Shown piece by piece: positions 45,569 to 56,500 of a stretch of DNA of 64,000 bases. This DNA comes from Corynebacterium sp. HMSC05H05 (GTDB lineage Bacteria; Actinomycetota; Actinomycetes; Mycobacteriales; Mycobacteriaceae). Where the stretch lies: positions 83,886 to 147,885 of the forward strand of contig NZ_KV788391.1 in NCBI RefSeq assembly GCF_001807265.1, written 5' to 3'. The position numbers were made by a program, and so were the translations under genes. The stretch's first letter is position 1, and each line of letters begins with the position of its first letter. The notes beneath the pieces were generated by a model that was given only the letters and a program-made list of their open reading frames with translations, searched no databases and was not told the DNA's origin.

Positions 45569-46040
45569 GCGGTTCAGTATGCACCATGGCTTTCGCGAGC
45601 ACATTGCTTAGCGACGCCGCAAAGCCCGGGTGCAGCTCAAACCCCGAAACGTCCGTCAGGGCAACCCAGCGCAGTTCCTCCGACTCTTCGTTGGCGGTCA
45701 CGGCAAGCGGCGCCTCGCACAGCGCGATGACGGTGGTGTAGCTCCACTCCGGCAGGTCCGTGGTCACCACCTCTTCGACCACGTCGATGCGGCCCGGGTC
45801 GATGGCGCACTCCTCCACGGACTCGCGCACCGCCGCCTGCGCCGGGGTTTCGTGGCTGTCGCGGGCGCCGCCGGGGATGCCCCAGGTGCCGCCCTGGGCG
45901 GTCCAGTCGGCGCGGTGCTGCAGCAGCACTTTCGCGTCCGTTCCCCGGCCGGCGACAAGGAACAGGCCGGCGGCGCCGAAGCGCCCCCAGAGTTTTGTGC
46001 CGTCGGGTGTGGTGACCCAGCCGTTTCCGTCGCCAAGCAT
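45561..46040 (-). CDS. NUDIX hydrolase
   Basis: About 159 residues. The Nudix box reads GGARDSHETPAQAAVRESVEE, fitting Gx5Ex7REUxEExGU. Substrate unknown (MutT-like nucleotides are common). GTG at 46049 is an alternative start. Its 3' end overlaps the ABC ATPase start by 8 bases, and it is divergent from glnX with a gap of about 30 bases. Confidence 0.9.
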   Translation of the reverse strand: MLGDGNGWVTTPDGTKLWGRFGAAGLFLVAGRGTDAKVLLQHRADWTAQGGTWGIPGGARDSHETPAQAAVRESVEECAIDPGRIDVVEEVVTTDLPEWSYTTVIALCEAPLAVTANEESEELRWVALTDVSGFELHPGFAASLSNVLAKAMVHTEPHD

Positions 46041-46065
46041 GGCCCCCACTGTAGGTGCGAACGGT

Positions 46066-46071
46066 TATTAT
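46066..46071 (+). promoter_or_regulatory. -10 element of the glnX-glnH-pknG operon
   Basis: TATTAT, 6 bases before the glnX ATG, so the mRNA is probably leaderless. Confidence 0.5.
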
Positions 46072-46077
46072 TGCGGA

Positions 46078-47463
46078 ATGGTGACGCAAAGCAGGCCGAG
46101 CGACGACGCGTGGCTCGACGAGCTTGAAGCGCGCCCGGCGCACCCGCGCCTGCACGGGGTCCTCCACGGCCCGCTAGCCGGGCCCTTAAGAATGGGGCGG
46201 CGCGGCCACGCGTTCGCGCAAACCACCCCGGGCAAGATCATCGTGGTGATGGTGCTGCTGACCGCCATGCTGCTGGCGGCGGGGCTGTCCATGAGCCAGT
46301 CCATGTCCAGCCGCAACCAGGCGCTGGACACCGTGCGCGAAGCCACGGAGCCGATGAGCGCGGCCGCGCACCTGCTGTCCACTTCCCTGCTGCGCGCGGA
46401 CACCATCGCGGCGGGCGGGTTTGTCCAGCCCGGGCCGCTGTCGCACGAAGACGTACAGGCCTACTCGGCGGCGCTGGACACGGCGGTCAGCTCCGCCGGC
46501 GAGATTTACAAGGGCGCGGTGGAAGCCGACACCGCCACCAGCGCGCGCATCGAGGAGCTGGTCAGCGACATTCAGCGGGACCTGCCCGTCTACGCAGGGT
46601 TGAACGAGCGCGCACGCGTGAACCAGCGCATGGGCAACCCGGTGGGCGTGGCGTACATGTCCGAGGCGTCCAGCATCATGCGCACCCGCATGCTGGTGGC
46701 GGCCTCGGAGATCAACGCGCTGACCCGCGATGATGTGGCCAAGGAGATGCGGCGTCTGTCCGAGCCGCAGTGGGTGCCGCTGTCCGGCCTGGTGGCGGCG
46801 CTGGGGTTCTTGGCGCTCACCCAGTGGTGGTTGTGGCGGGTGTTCCGCCGCCGCCTGAACAAGGGTTTTCTCGCCGGCACGCTCGCGGTGGTGGTGGCGT
46901 TGAGCTGGGCCGCGGTGTCGAACTACCAGTCCTGGCGCAACGGTTCTGTCGAGTACGAGCGGGCCGCGCAGCCGTGGGAGGAACTCACCGTCGCCCGTTT
47001 TGATGCACTGGAGACGCGCACGGACGAGACGTTCGCGCTTTTGCGCCGCCAGTCGGTGGTGCATTCGTCGCGGGCATTTGACGGCACGTATGCGTCGGTG
47101 AGCGCAGCGCTGGCAACGGCCGAGGAGTACGGCGGGGAGCAGCAGCTTATCGACGACGCACGCGACGCCCTGCGCACCTGGGCCTACGAGCACAACGAGC
47201 TGGTCGGCGCGCTGAACTCGGGCAGCTACGAGCAGGCGGCGGCGCTTCTGGCCTCCGGCGGCGGGGCGGGCGAGGCGCCGTTCAGGGAGCTGGACGCAAC
47301 GCTGTCCAAGCTCATCGCCTCTTCAAGGGAGGGCACGCAGGCCTACATTGACGCCTCGTTGGACGCGACGCGGCAGGTCTCCGCGGTGGTGGCGCTGCTG
47401 TCCGTGCTGGCCGTGGTGTGCACGTGGCTGGGCATCCGTAGAAGGCTGGGTGAGTACTTGTGA
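46078..47463 (+). CDS. glnX: Membrane protein GlnX
   Basis: About 461 residues with four helices: one at about 51-71, a pair at about 235-285 and one near the C-terminus, separating two extracytoplasmic domains (about 75-230 and 290-430). In C. glutamicum GlnX, GlnH and PknG form a pathway that senses extracellular glutamate/aspartate and controls OdhI phosphorylation. The stop overlaps the glnH GTG. A dispersed 11-mer lies at 47145. Confidence 0.9.
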   Translation: MVTQSRPSDDAWLDELEARPAHPRLHGVLHGPLAGPLRMGRRGHAFAQTTPGKIIVVMVLLTAMLLAAGLSMSQSMSSRNQALDTVREATEPMSAAAHLLSTSLLRADTIAAGGFVQPGPLSHEDVQAYSAALDTAVSSAGEIYKGAVEADTATSARIEELVSDIQRDLPVYAGLNERARVNQRMGNPVGVAYMSEASSIMRTRMLVAASEINALTRDDVAKEMRRLSEPQWVPLSGLVAALGFLALTQWWLWRVFRRRLNKGFLAGTLAVVVALSWAAVSNYQSWRNGSVEYERAAQPWEELTVARFDALETRTDETFALLRRQSVVHSSRAFDGTYASVSAALATAEEYGGEQQLIDDARDALRTWAYEHNELVGALNSGSYEQAAALLASGGGAGEAPFRELDATLSKLIASSREGTQAYIDASLDATRQVSAVVALLSVLAVVCTWLGIRRRLGEYL

Positions 47464-48473
47464 GAAGGACGTGGGCCGTGTGCTCGGGGGTGACGGCGTT
47501 GGCGTTGTCGTTGGCGGGGTGCTCCGACGAGCCGTCGCCGGTGCGCGCCACCGTCGCCCCGGAGCAGGAAACCACAACCACCCGCGAGCTGCTGCCCCTG
47601 CCGCCCGGCGCGCAGCTCGAGGACGCGGAGGGTGTGCCTGCGGAGCCGTACGTGCCGTCGAAGCTGGACTGGGAAGGCTCGCTGAACCCGCGGAGTACTG
47701 CGGAGGAAACCCCCAACGTGGACCGCATCAAACGCCGGGGCCGGCTGGTGGTGGGCATCGACCAGTCCCTGTATCTGTTGGCGTTCCGCGACACCGCGAG
47801 CGGCGAGCTGCGCGGGCTGGAGGTGGACCTCGCCCGCGCGATCGCCGCCGACATCTTCGGCGAGGACAACCCCGGGGTGAACCGGCTGGACCTGCGGTTC
47901 GTGGACTCGGCGGCGCGCGCCGAGGCGCTGAACCAGGGGGAGGTGGACGTGGTCATCCGCACCATGTCCATCACCCCGGAGCGTGCGAAGGCCATCGACT
48001 TTTCCACTCCGTACCTGACGTCGCGTGTGCGCGTGCTGGTGCCGCGGGACCGTGGTGTGGACGACATCAACCAGCTGAGCGGCAAAACAGTGTGCATCGT
48101 GGACGGCACCAACCTGACCCAGATCGCGCGCACCTTCACACCGCACTCGAATATTTTGCGCACCCGCTCCTGGTCGGACTGCCTGATGGCCACCCAACAG
48201 TTCCAGGCGGACGCGATCGTGGCGGATGATTCCATCCTGACCGGCCTGTCCGCCCAGGACCCGTACGCGACGATCCTGCCCGGCACGCTCGCGTCGCAGT
48301 ACTACGGCGTGGGCATCCCGAAGGGCCAGGCGGACCTGGTGCGGCAGGTCAACTCGACGCTGGAGCGGATGCGTAACGACGGCACGTGGTCGCAGCTCTA
48401 CTCCACCTGGCTCGGGGGCTCCATCGCGGAGTCGTCCCCGCCGCCGCTGATGTACCGCAAGGAGGAACAGTGA
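47460..48473 (+). CDS. glnH: Amino-acid-binding lipoprotein GlnH
   Basis: A 337-residue lipoprotein (lipobox LAGC near residue 20) with a family 3 solute-binding fold: RIKRRGRLVVGIDQSLYLLAF, LRGLEVDLARAIA, VDVVIRTMSITPERAKAIDFSTPYL. No ABC permease genes are nearby, which fits a sensory role with GlnX rather than uptake. GTG start overlaps the glnX stop, and the TGA overlaps the pknG GTG. Confidence 0.92.
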   Translation: MRRTWAVCSGVTALALSLAGCSDEPSPVRATVAPEQETTTTRELLPLPPGAQLEDAEGVPAEPYVPSKLDWEGSLNPRSTAEETPNVDRIKRRGRLVVGIDQSLYLLAFRDTASGELRGLEVDLARAIAADIFGEDNPGVNRLDLRFVDSAARAEALNQGEVDVVIRTMSITPERAKAIDFSTPYLTSRVRVLVPRDRGVDDINQLSGKTVCIVDGTNLTQIARTFTPHSNILRTRSWSDCLMATQQFQADAIVADDSILTGLSAQDPYATILPGTLASQYYGVGIPKGQADLVRQVNSTLERMRNDGTWSQLYSTWLGGSIAESSPPPLMYRKEEQ

Positions 48474-50890
48474 GCACCGAGCGAGACGAGCTGGATCCGC
48501 TGGAGCAGCACACCGAGGCGGTGGCCTTCGACCCGTTCGCCGACGAGGAGGATGAGGAGCCGGGCACCGAAGCCGTCGCGTACGACCCCTTCGCCGACGA
48601 CGACGAGGACTGGGACGACGACTGGGGTTCCGACGGCGAGACGGACTACTCCGCCATGGGCGAGATGGCCGGCCTGCTCAAGGACCTGGACAAGTTGCGC
48701 GTGGGCGGCAACCGGGAGGACACCTCCCAGCGCTCGCGCCGCCTGGCACTGGACACCTTCCGCGAGCGCCGCGGCACCCGGCGCGCCACCCGCGTCGTCG
48801 CAGACGGCATGGTGGAGCTGCCCTGGGTGGAGCCCACCGAACCGAAGGAAGCGCTGATCGACCCGGAGCCGGCCGTGGTGAAGAAGGGCATCGCCCCGCC
48901 CGTGCTGCATCCGGGCGACGTGGTGGCCAGCCAATACGAGATCATGGGCGTCATCGCCCACGGCGGCATGGGCTGGATCTACCTGGCCCAAGACCACCAC
49001 GTGGCCGGCCGCGTGGTGGTGCTCAAAGGCCTGCACTCCACCGACAACCCCGACGAGGCGGCGGCCGCCGCAGCCGAGCGCGAATTCCTGGCGGAGATGA
49101 CGCACCCCGGCATCGTGCAAATCTTCAACTTCATCGACGACCCCCGCGTGCCCGGCGGATTCACTGTGATGGAGTACGTGGGTGGGCCGAGTTTGCGGGC
49201 GTGGCGGAATGCGTCGACAAGCAAAGTGCTCCAACCAGACATCGCCATCGCCTACATCCTCGAAGTGCTGCCCGCACTGGACTACCTGCACTCGCGCGGG
49301 GTGGTGTACAACGACCTGAAGCCCGACAACATCATCGTCACCGAAGACCAGGTCAAGCTCATCGACATGGGCGCGGTCTCCGGCATCGGCGCCTTCGGCT
49401 TCATCTACGGCACGAAGGGATTCCAGGCACCGGAGGTGGCCACCGAGGGGCCGTCGATCGCCTCCGACGTGTACACCGTGGGACGCACCCTCGCCTCGCT
49501 GGTGGTGGACCTGCCGCAAACCGACGGGGTGTACGACCCGGGCCTACCCTCCCCCATCGACGAACCGCTGTTTCGCCAGTACACCTCCCTGTACCGGCTG
49601 CTCGCGCGCTGCTGCAACGAGGACCCCGAACAGCGTTTCACCAGCCTCACCGAGCTGGAGGCGCAGCTGCTCGGCGTCCTGCGCGAGATCATCGCCGTGC
49701 GCGACGGGCGCACCTTCCCCGCGCAGCACTCCCTGTTCTCCCCGCAACGCACAACGTTCGGCACCAAACACCTGGTCTTCCGCACCGACCAGCTCATCGA
49801 CGGCATCGCCCGCAGCGTGGACATCACCCCGCAAGAAGTCGTCGCCGCGCTGCCGTCGCCGCTGATCAACCGCGAAGACGTCGGCGCCGCGATGCTGCAA
49901 GGCTCCTCGTATGCCGAGCCGCGCGAAACGCTGGAAACACTGCGCCAGGCCATGTCCACCCCGCAGTACGAGCACTCCATCGAAATCCCCTTCGGCGTCG
50001 TGCGCACCATGATCGACCTGGGCCTAACCTCCCAGGCGCGAACCTGGCTGCGCTCGCTCTCTGAACGCTTCGGCGACAACTGGCGCTACTCCTGGTACGC
50101 GGGTGTGGTGGAGACGCTTTTGGGCGACTTCGCCTCCGCCAAACTGTCGTTTTCGCAGGTGCTCAACCAGCTGCCCGGCGAGGCCGCACCCAAGCTGGCG
50201 CTTGCCGCAGTCAGCGAGCTCATCCTGCAGGAGGGCGGGTACCAATCGAGCGAACTGCTTGACGACGAGCTCCCGCCCGCCGCCGCCGGCCTCACCCAAC
50301 ACCTCCACGACATCCCGGACTCCGTGTTCGAGCACATGGCCTCCGCCGGATTCACAGACGGCACCTGGTCATTGACCGTGACCTCACCCGAAGGCCTGCG
50401 CTTCCACGCCACCCGCCTCTACGCCCTGGTGTGGATGACCAACCCCACCACCGTCTCCTCCGCGTTCGGCCTGGCGCGCATGCTCGTGTGCGAGGGCGAA
50501 GTGGGCCTGGCCATCAAGGCGCTGGACAAGGTGCCCAACGCGTCGCGGCACTACCGCATGGCGCAGCTGACCGCCATTTTGTGCCTGGTTGCCGAGGGCG
50601 CCACCGAAGACCAGATCCGCCTTGCCGCCCGTCGCCTGGAGCAGATCCCCTCCACCGAGCCGCGCTTTTTGCAGATCAAGGTGGCCGTGATCGAGGCCGG
50701 ACTGACGTACCTGCGCTCCCACCAGGCCTCCACAAACGTGGCGCTATTCGAGTACCCGTTCACCATCCGGGGGCTGCGCCGCGGCCTGGCCCAGACGCTG
50801 CGGGAGCAGGCCCGGGTGGCGCCGTATCCGAAGCACCGGTACGCGCTGGTGGACCTGGCCAACAAGGTCCGGCCCGCCACCTGGTTCTAG
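48470..50890 (+). CDS. pknG: Serine/threonine protein kinase PknG
   Basis: About 806 residues from GTG 48470. A long acidic N-terminus with two FDPFADE/YDPFADD repeats is followed by the kinase domain: glycine loop GVIAHGGMGWIYLAQ, VVLKGL lysine (about 187), YNDLKPDN catalytic loop (about 280) and DMG in place of DFG (about 298), as in PknG. A C-terminal TPR region closes the protein. No rubredoxin CxxCG knuckles are present, as in C. glutamicum and unlike M. tuberculosis. Expected to phosphorylate OdhI and so relieve 2-oxoglutarate dehydrogenase inhibition. Confidence 0.95.
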   Translation: MSTERDELDPLEQHTEAVAFDPFADEEDEEPGTEAVAYDPFADDDEDWDDDWGSDGETDYSAMGEMAGLLKDLDKLRVGGNREDTSQRSRRLALDTFRERRGTRRATRVVADGMVELPWVEPTEPKEALIDPEPAVVKKGIAPPVLHPGDVVASQYEIMGVIAHGGMGWIYLAQDHHVAGRVVVLKGLHSTDNPDEAAAAAAEREFLAEMTHPGIVQIFNFIDDPRVPGGFTVMEYVGGPSLRAWRNASTSKVLQPDIAIAYILEVLPALDYLHSRGVVYNDLKPDNIIVTEDQVKLIDMGAVSGIGAFGFIYGTKGFQAPEVATEGPSIASDVYTVGRTLASLVVDLPQTDGVYDPGLPSPIDEPLFRQYTSLYRLLARCCNEDPEQRFTSLTELEAQLLGVLREIIAVRDGRTFPAQHSLFSPQRTTFGTKHLVFRTDQLIDGIARSVDITPQEVVAALPSPLINREDVGAAMLQGSSYAEPRETLETLRQAMSTPQYEHSIEIPFGVVRTMIDLGLTSQARTWLRSLSERFGDNWRYSWYAGVVETLLGDFASAKLSFSQVLNQLPGEAAPKLALAAVSELILQEGGYQSSELLDDELPPAAAGLTQHLHDIPDSVFEHMASAGFTDGTWSLTVTSPEGLRFHATRLYALVWMTNPTTVSSAFGLARMLVCEGEVGLAIKALDKVPNASRHYRMAQLTAILCLVAEGATEDQIRLAARRLEQIPSTEPRFLQIKVAVIEAGLTYLRSHQASTNVALFEYPFTIRGLRRGLAQTLREQARVAPYPKHRYALVDLANKVRPATWF

Positions 50891-50967
50891 GGTCCGGCTG
50901 GGCGGGGCGCCCGCCGACACTTCGCGGCGGAATCTGTCAGACCGGACCCATCGGACCAGGTAAGCAC

Positions 50968-51007
50968 AAACGGCCGCCGTAATCTGTCAGGACTACGGCG
51001 GCCGTTT
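50968..51007. terminator. Bidirectional terminator between pknG and the metalloprotease
   Basis: Perfect 14-base stem AAACGGCCGCCGTA / TACGGCGGCCGTTT, with A and T tracts on both sides, between convergent genes. Confidence 0.88.
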
Positions 51008-51020
51008 CGGGCGGGAGTGC

Positions 51021-53444
51021 TTAGATGAAGCCGCCCATCATGGCTGCCGCGCCGCCGAGGCCGACAACCGCCAGGATCGCAATGATCACGCCCACGATGG
51101 TGCCGGCGCTGCTGCCGGCCTCCTTGCCGCCCTTGCCGGTTTCGCCGGCCTGGGTCTTCGGGGTCGGCTCGCTCTGCGTCGGGGCCGTCTCCGGCTTCGG
51201 CGCCGGCTTCGGCTGAGTCGCGCCGTTGAGCTCGGTCACCGCCGGGCGGCGGTTGCCGGGCTGCACCGGCTCATTCGCGGCGGTGGGCACCGGCGCCGGC
51301 TTGGCCAAAGTGGGCTTCGCCGGGTCCTTCTTGCCCACGGTGTCGCGCGCAGCCTGGAGAAGCTTGGAGTTGTTCTTCTTCAAGTCCTTGACCAGATCGT
51401 CCATCTGCTTGGTGGTGTAGTTGAGCACCGAGAACTCGTTGGTCTCCTCCGCGACCAGGTGGCCCTGCGTGTTGTACACGCGGAACTTCACCGGCATGGT
51501 GGTGTTCTTGTAGCCCGCGGTGTTGGCGATAGGCACCTCGACGTTGAGCTTGTCGTGGTCGGTCAGTGCGCCTTCCACCGGGTACGTCTTGCGGAACTTG
51601 CCGCCCGGGTAGTCCACCTGGAGGGTGAACTTGTGCAAGTCGATGCCCAGGTTGGACAGCTCCAGGTGCACCTTGGAGTCCGAGCGGTTGGCGATGATCA
51701 CGTTCTTGATGCCCTCGCGCTTGCCCAGCACGCGGATGCCGGCCTTGCCGTTGTTCTCCTCCGCCGCCATGAGGACGAGTTCATCCACCTGCGGGTGGCT
51801 GTGGCCGGACTCCAACGGGTCCTCGGACACACCGGCGGAACCGGTGGCCTTGGCAATCTCGCCGTTGACGATGTCCAGGTTTTGCCAGTCCGGGGCAATG
51901 TCGTAGTTGCCGGTGAAGCAATTCGCGGTGCCGTCGAAGCACGCCTGCGGGATGCTGATGTTGTCGTTGGCTGTGGAGTTCTTGTCCGAGTAGTCGAAGT
52001 GGCTGAACTGGTACAGGTAGTTCATCACGGACTTGTACTTGGGCACGTAGTCACTGTTCGGCTTGTCCACGTTGGACGCGCCGGAGTGGGTCAGGCCCAG
52101 GTTGTGGCCGAATTCGTGGAGGATGGTGTTGCGCATCTGCTCCTGGGACGTCATCAGGTAGTTCTTGGCCACGTAGAACGCGCCGTCGGAGATCAGTCCG
52201 TTGCCGGAGGACAGGTTGCCTGCCTCCTGCTGGTCGCCGATGATGCCGACGCGGAAGACGGACTGGCGCGCACCGAGCAGGTTCTTGCGGTCCTTGACCA
52301 GGCGCACACCAGGCACCTCCGCGCGGCCCTTGTCGTCCTTGAAGTAGATCGGCGCGAAGTCGATCGTGTCGCCGCCCTGGGGCGTGATGCCGGGGATGTT
52401 GCTGTAGTAGTCGCCTGCGTCGATGTGCAGGTTGTAGCCGCGGCGGTCGAACAGATCCACCAGGTCGTTGAGAATCTTGCGCGACGGGCGGTAGACGTTC
52501 ACGTTCGCGTCGGCGCACTCCAAGAACTCGCCGAAGTCCTGCTCCGTAGCTGCATAGTCGCGCTTCTCGGAGCAGCCATTGGTCTCCCACTCGGACTTCA
52601 TCCAGTTCAACTGCAAAAACAGGTCCGGCTTGTTCGGGTCCGCGCCCCAACGGTGCAGCGGGAACTGGTTTCCGTCGGCGTCGGTGTAGCCGTTGATTTC
52701 CCAGTCGTCCGGGAGGCCGTCGCCGTCGGAATCCTGCAGCGCTTCGTTCGCATCACCGGCGATAGTCATGCGGGCGCTCAGCGTTTCGGCGTTGGCTTCC
52801 CACACGCCCGCGAGGTAGTTCTCGCCGTCCCCCGCGTCGGTCTCTGCGGACTGCAGGCTCTTGCCCTTGCCGGTGGAATCGGCGCCCTCGAACTTGGTCT
52901 GCAGCTGGTAGCGGCTGCCCACGTCGACGGTGTACTCGTTGGTACCTTCCGCCGACGAGCTGATCGGGTAGTCCTGGCCGATCAGCGCGTCCGTGAGCAC
53001 CAGCTTCAGGTCCTTGTTGCCGGAGGTGCTTTTCAGCTCCACCCGCACGTCCACTTCCTTGGAGGTAACGGTAAACGTGCGCACCAGCTGCACGCCGAGC
53101 TTCGGGTCGGTGTGGGTGAGGGTGACTACGTCGCCGTCCGCGTTCGAAGCGGGCTCCACCTTGGTGGCCTCGCCAGCGAACTCGACCTTCTTCCCGTCCG
53201 CGTACGCATCCAAGTAGAAGGCGGTGGGCATCAAGCCGTAGGTGAGGCTGTTGTACATCAGCCAGGACACGCGCCCCTTGTTCACGTCCACGTTCTGGAA
53301 GCCCTCGGCGACACCGGTGGTAACACCAACCAGGTGGCTCTTGGACAGGTCCACGGCCGCGTTCGCCTGAACCGGCAGCGCGACACCGGCGGTGAGGCCC
53401 AGCGCGACAGCAGCCGCGATCACTTTCTTCCCTGTGTGCATCAT
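51021..53444 (-). CDS. Secreted metzincin-type metalloprotease with C-terminal membrane helix
   Basis: A 807-residue exported protein (signal peptide cleaved near ANA-AV). An N-terminal beta-rich domain (about 30-230) is followed by a calcium-type loop DSDGDGLPDDWE (about 237) and a catalytic domain with HEFGHNLGLTH (about 443) and a likely Met-turn SVMNYLY. After a beta domain there is a proline-rich stalk and a terminal helix (GTIVGVIIAILAVVGLGG), so it is probably displayed on the cell surface. No LPXTG motif. The start lies 4 bases after the restored stop of the upstream Rib-type gene, so both form one operon. Confidence 0.82.
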   Translation of the reverse strand: MMHTGKKVIAAAVALGLTAGVALPVQANAAVDLSKSHLVGVTTGVAEGFQNVDVNKGRVSWLMYNSLTYGLMPTAFYLDAYADGKKVEFAGEATKVEPASNADGDVVTLTHTDPKLGVQLVRTFTVTSKEVDVRVELKSTSGNKDLKLVLTDALIGQDYPISSSAEGTNEYTVDVGSRYQLQTKFEGADSTGKGKSLQSAETDAGDGENYLAGVWEANAETLSARMTIAGDANEALQDSDGDGLPDDWEINGYTDADGNQFPLHRWGADPNKPDLFLQLNWMKSEWETNGCSEKRDYAATEQDFGEFLECADANVNVYRPSRKILNDLVDLFDRRGYNLHIDAGDYYSNIPGITPQGGDTIDFAPIYFKDDKGRAEVPGVRLVKDRKNLLGARQSVFRVGIIGDQQEAGNLSSGNGLISDGAFYVAKNYLMTSQEQMRNTILHEFGHNLGLTHSGASNVDKPNSDYVPKYKSVMNYLYQFSHFDYSDKNSTANDNISIPQACFDGTANCFTGNYDIAPDWQNLDIVNGEIAKATGSAGVSEDPLESGHSHPQVDELVLMAAEENNGKAGIRVLGKREGIKNVIIANRSDSKVHLELSNLGIDLHKFTLQVDYPGGKFRKTYPVEGALTDHDKLNVEVPIANTAGYKNTTMPVKFRVYNTQGHLVAEETNEFSVLNYTTKQMDDLVKDLKKNNSKLLQAARDTVGKKDPAKPTLAKPAPVPTAANEPVQPGNRRPAVTELNGATQPKPAPKPETAPTQSEPTPKTQAGETGKGGKEAGSSAGTIVGVIIAILAVVGLGGAAAMMGGFI

Positions 53445-53448
53445 GTGC

Positions 53449-53590
53449 CTACATCCACCGCTCTAAAAAGTGTTGAAAACTATCTCGGTTATCATACAGA
53501 ACCTTGCCAGCTGCGCCCAACAATCCAATCACCGCAAGCACCCACACCACCGGCGAGGGTTTCGAGGAGCCATCGGCCGCGCACCATCCA
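53449..53590 (-). pseudogene. Out-of-frame C-terminal membrane anchor of the Rib-type protein
   Basis: Frame encoding ADGSSKPSPVVWVLAVIGLLG and a charged tail ending FQHFLERWM before TAG (53451-53449). It has no start of its own and is best read as the true end of the preceding gene after one base is restored. Confidence 0.75.
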
Positions 53591-56500
53591 CATCGACAAC
53601 GACCTTGAACTGGCCCGTGGAGCCGTCGGCAAGCAACACGTTCACCGGAATCTCCTTGACCTGCCCGGCGGCATCAGCCGGAACATGCACGTCCAGCACG
53701 CCGCGGGCGCGGTCCAGAGACACCTCCCAGCCGTCCGCGTCGAACTCGCCCAGGCTGAACGGCTGGTCTGCGGCCTTGCTGGGCACCGGCAGCGTGACTC
53801 GTGTGGTGGAGTCGGGGCGGCCGACAGCGGAGACGTCGTTAAGCATGATGCTCTCAGCGAGCGTGTCCTTGCCGGACTTGGTGCGGACCTCAACCCGAGC
53901 AGACGTGATCGTGTGCGAGGAATCCTCGAACGTGACCTGCACCGGAATGTCGCGCGGCCCCGGGACAGTGCCGTCGTAGCTCGCGACGGTGAGCTCGCCC
54001 GTAACCGAATCCACCTTCGTGCGCAGCCCAGGAATCGGCTTGACCAGGGAGAACGACGCGCCCGAAACATTCGGCCGCAAAATGGCGGTTTGGCCAGCGT
54101 TGATGGTCACACGCGGGTACGTCACCTGCGTTAGCGCCGCAGTGCCGCGCACGGTAGTTGCCGGCACCTCCACGACACGCTGGGAACCGTCAGCAAAGGT
54201 CACCACCACCGGGATCAGCGTCGCCTGCGGGTCAGCCTCATCACCGTTGCGGACAGCCGTAATGGCACCCGTTTTCGGGTCCACAGAGGCCTGCCACCCT
54301 TCCGCATCGAAGGACGCTGCCAGCGCAAACGAGGTGCCCGCCGGAGCCTGGCTCGGTTCAACAGTGACCGGAGTGCCAGCCTCCGTCACCTTGACCGGGC
54401 GCCAGGACACCGCCTGGTTGGCAGCCTCCGACTGCGTGGCCACCGGCACCACCATCTCCTGCACAGAACCGTCCGGCAACGTCAGCTTCAACGGGATGTC
54501 AAAGTTTGCGCCAACCGGAGCCTCCTCCGAAACCTTGACGGTGATCGCGCCCGTCTCCGGGTCAATCTCCACCGGCAGCGCCGTGAGACCCGTCTGCTCG
54601 AAAGTCGCGCCCGGAGGCATCGAACCCGCGGGGAACATGCGGATGTTGCCGTCCGCGTCGAAGAACGGCTTGCCGTAGCCCCCGGCCGTGTTCGCCTGCG
54701 CCAGCGACTGGCCCGTCAGCGACGCGATACGGGCGAAAACGGTGGGCTTGTTCTCCTCGTCCGAAGTCGTGCCGTCGGCGTACAGCACCGTCACCGGAAC
54801 AGTGATCGGCTCCGGGTCCTCCTCCGGAGCGGTGGCATACACCGCGCCGGTATCCGGGTCGATACTGACATCCCAGCCCTTGTACGCCTTTTCGGCGCCG
54901 AGCTCGTTGCCCTTGTCGTCGTACACCGGGGCTAGGGCGTACTGGCCAACGTTCTCGCGATCCTTGTTGACGGGGTACGTACCGTCGATAAGTGGCACGA
55001 CAACGGTCTTGCCCGGCTGCGCGCCGAGTCCCTCCTGGTAGGCAGGTGCATACGCCTCGTTCTGCGCGGCGGCGTCGACGTGGAAGACTGCGGTTGCCTT
55101 GCCCGTGGTGCCGTCCGGGTACGTGAAATCGACGGGAACCTCGATGGTTTCCCCCGCCGGGGTACGCAGCGGCGCCTTCACAGTGACAACACCGGTGTCC
55201 GGGTCCACAGTTCCCTCAGCACTCTTCGTGGAGAACTTCGTGCCCGCGGGAAGCGGCTGCCCCGTGTACTTCACACCGTCGCGGTCGACGACCGCGATTG
55301 GCCGGCGGCTGGAGTTCGTCTTGCCCGCCTGGACATAAGAGTCCTTGTACTCCATGCCGCTAATCCGGTCGGAGTCGCTCACCGGCGCCGTGACCTTGAC
55401 CGTGACGGTGTCGCGCTCCCCTGCTTCGGAGACCACATCAACCTTGTACGTGCCCGGATCGACATCACGGCCCGGCTCCGCCACCACCTGGCCGTCCGAG
55501 GCCACAGACAGCCACTCCGGCGCATCGCCGTCCACGCGCACGTTGACGGTCTTGGACGGCTTACGGGAAGGCACCGTCACCTTAGTGGTGCCAGCCTGCA
55601 CGGTCAGCGTTTTCCATGCGAAGTCGTCCACCGACGGAGCGGGCTTCGAGGTGGTGGGCTTGGTGGTCTGTTGTGCCGAGGTGGTCGGCTTTGCGGTGGT
55701 GGGCTTCGGGGTGGTGGGTTGCGCGGACGTTGCCTGCCCCGAAGTCGGCTGTGCCGAGGTGGTTGGCTTGGTGGTGGGCTTCGGCGCTGGCTGAGTCGTC
55801 TGTCGGCCCGAGGTCGGGGTTGCCGAAGTCGGCTTCGTGGTCGTCGGCTCAGACGTCGTTGTTTCCGGTGTCGTCGAATCACCTGACCCCTCAACCTGGA
55901 TATCGATGGTGTCGGTGATGACCTTGGCGTCGTTAGTGATGATCTCGACTTTCGCCTTGCCCGAGGCCTTCGGCGTGCCTTTGATCTTGCTCTCTTCGTC
56001 GTCGTAGGTCAGACCGTCCGGCAGGTCTGTGACCTCAACGGAAGATGCATTCTCCGTGGGGATTTTGATGTCGACTGACTCGCCGGGCTTCACCGGCTTC
56101 GGATCCTCGACAAAGTTCTCTTCGACTGGGGCAGGCAGGTCAGCAGAGTCTTTCACCGTGATGGTGAAGGTTTGCTCGAGCGGCCCGTTGGCGCCTTCAA
56201 CGACGCTGCCCCCCTCAACCAGCTGGGTTTTCACCTCAAAGGTGCCGATTTCAGCCGGGGTGCCTTTAAGGAAAATGTGCTTGATATTGCCGAAGTTGCG
56301 CAGGTCCGCGGTGATGCCTGCTGGCAGCGTCGATTCGTCGATGGTTAGTCCCGAGTCGTACGTAGCGCGGTTGACGCGGATATCAACAGGGTTAATTTCC
56401 CTGCCAGTCCAGTAGACCTTGTCGGCCTGGTCGACGTAGACCGGGTCGGGTTGCAAGCTAATTGGGGCGCCGACAACCTTGGTGGAATTGTCCTTGAAGG

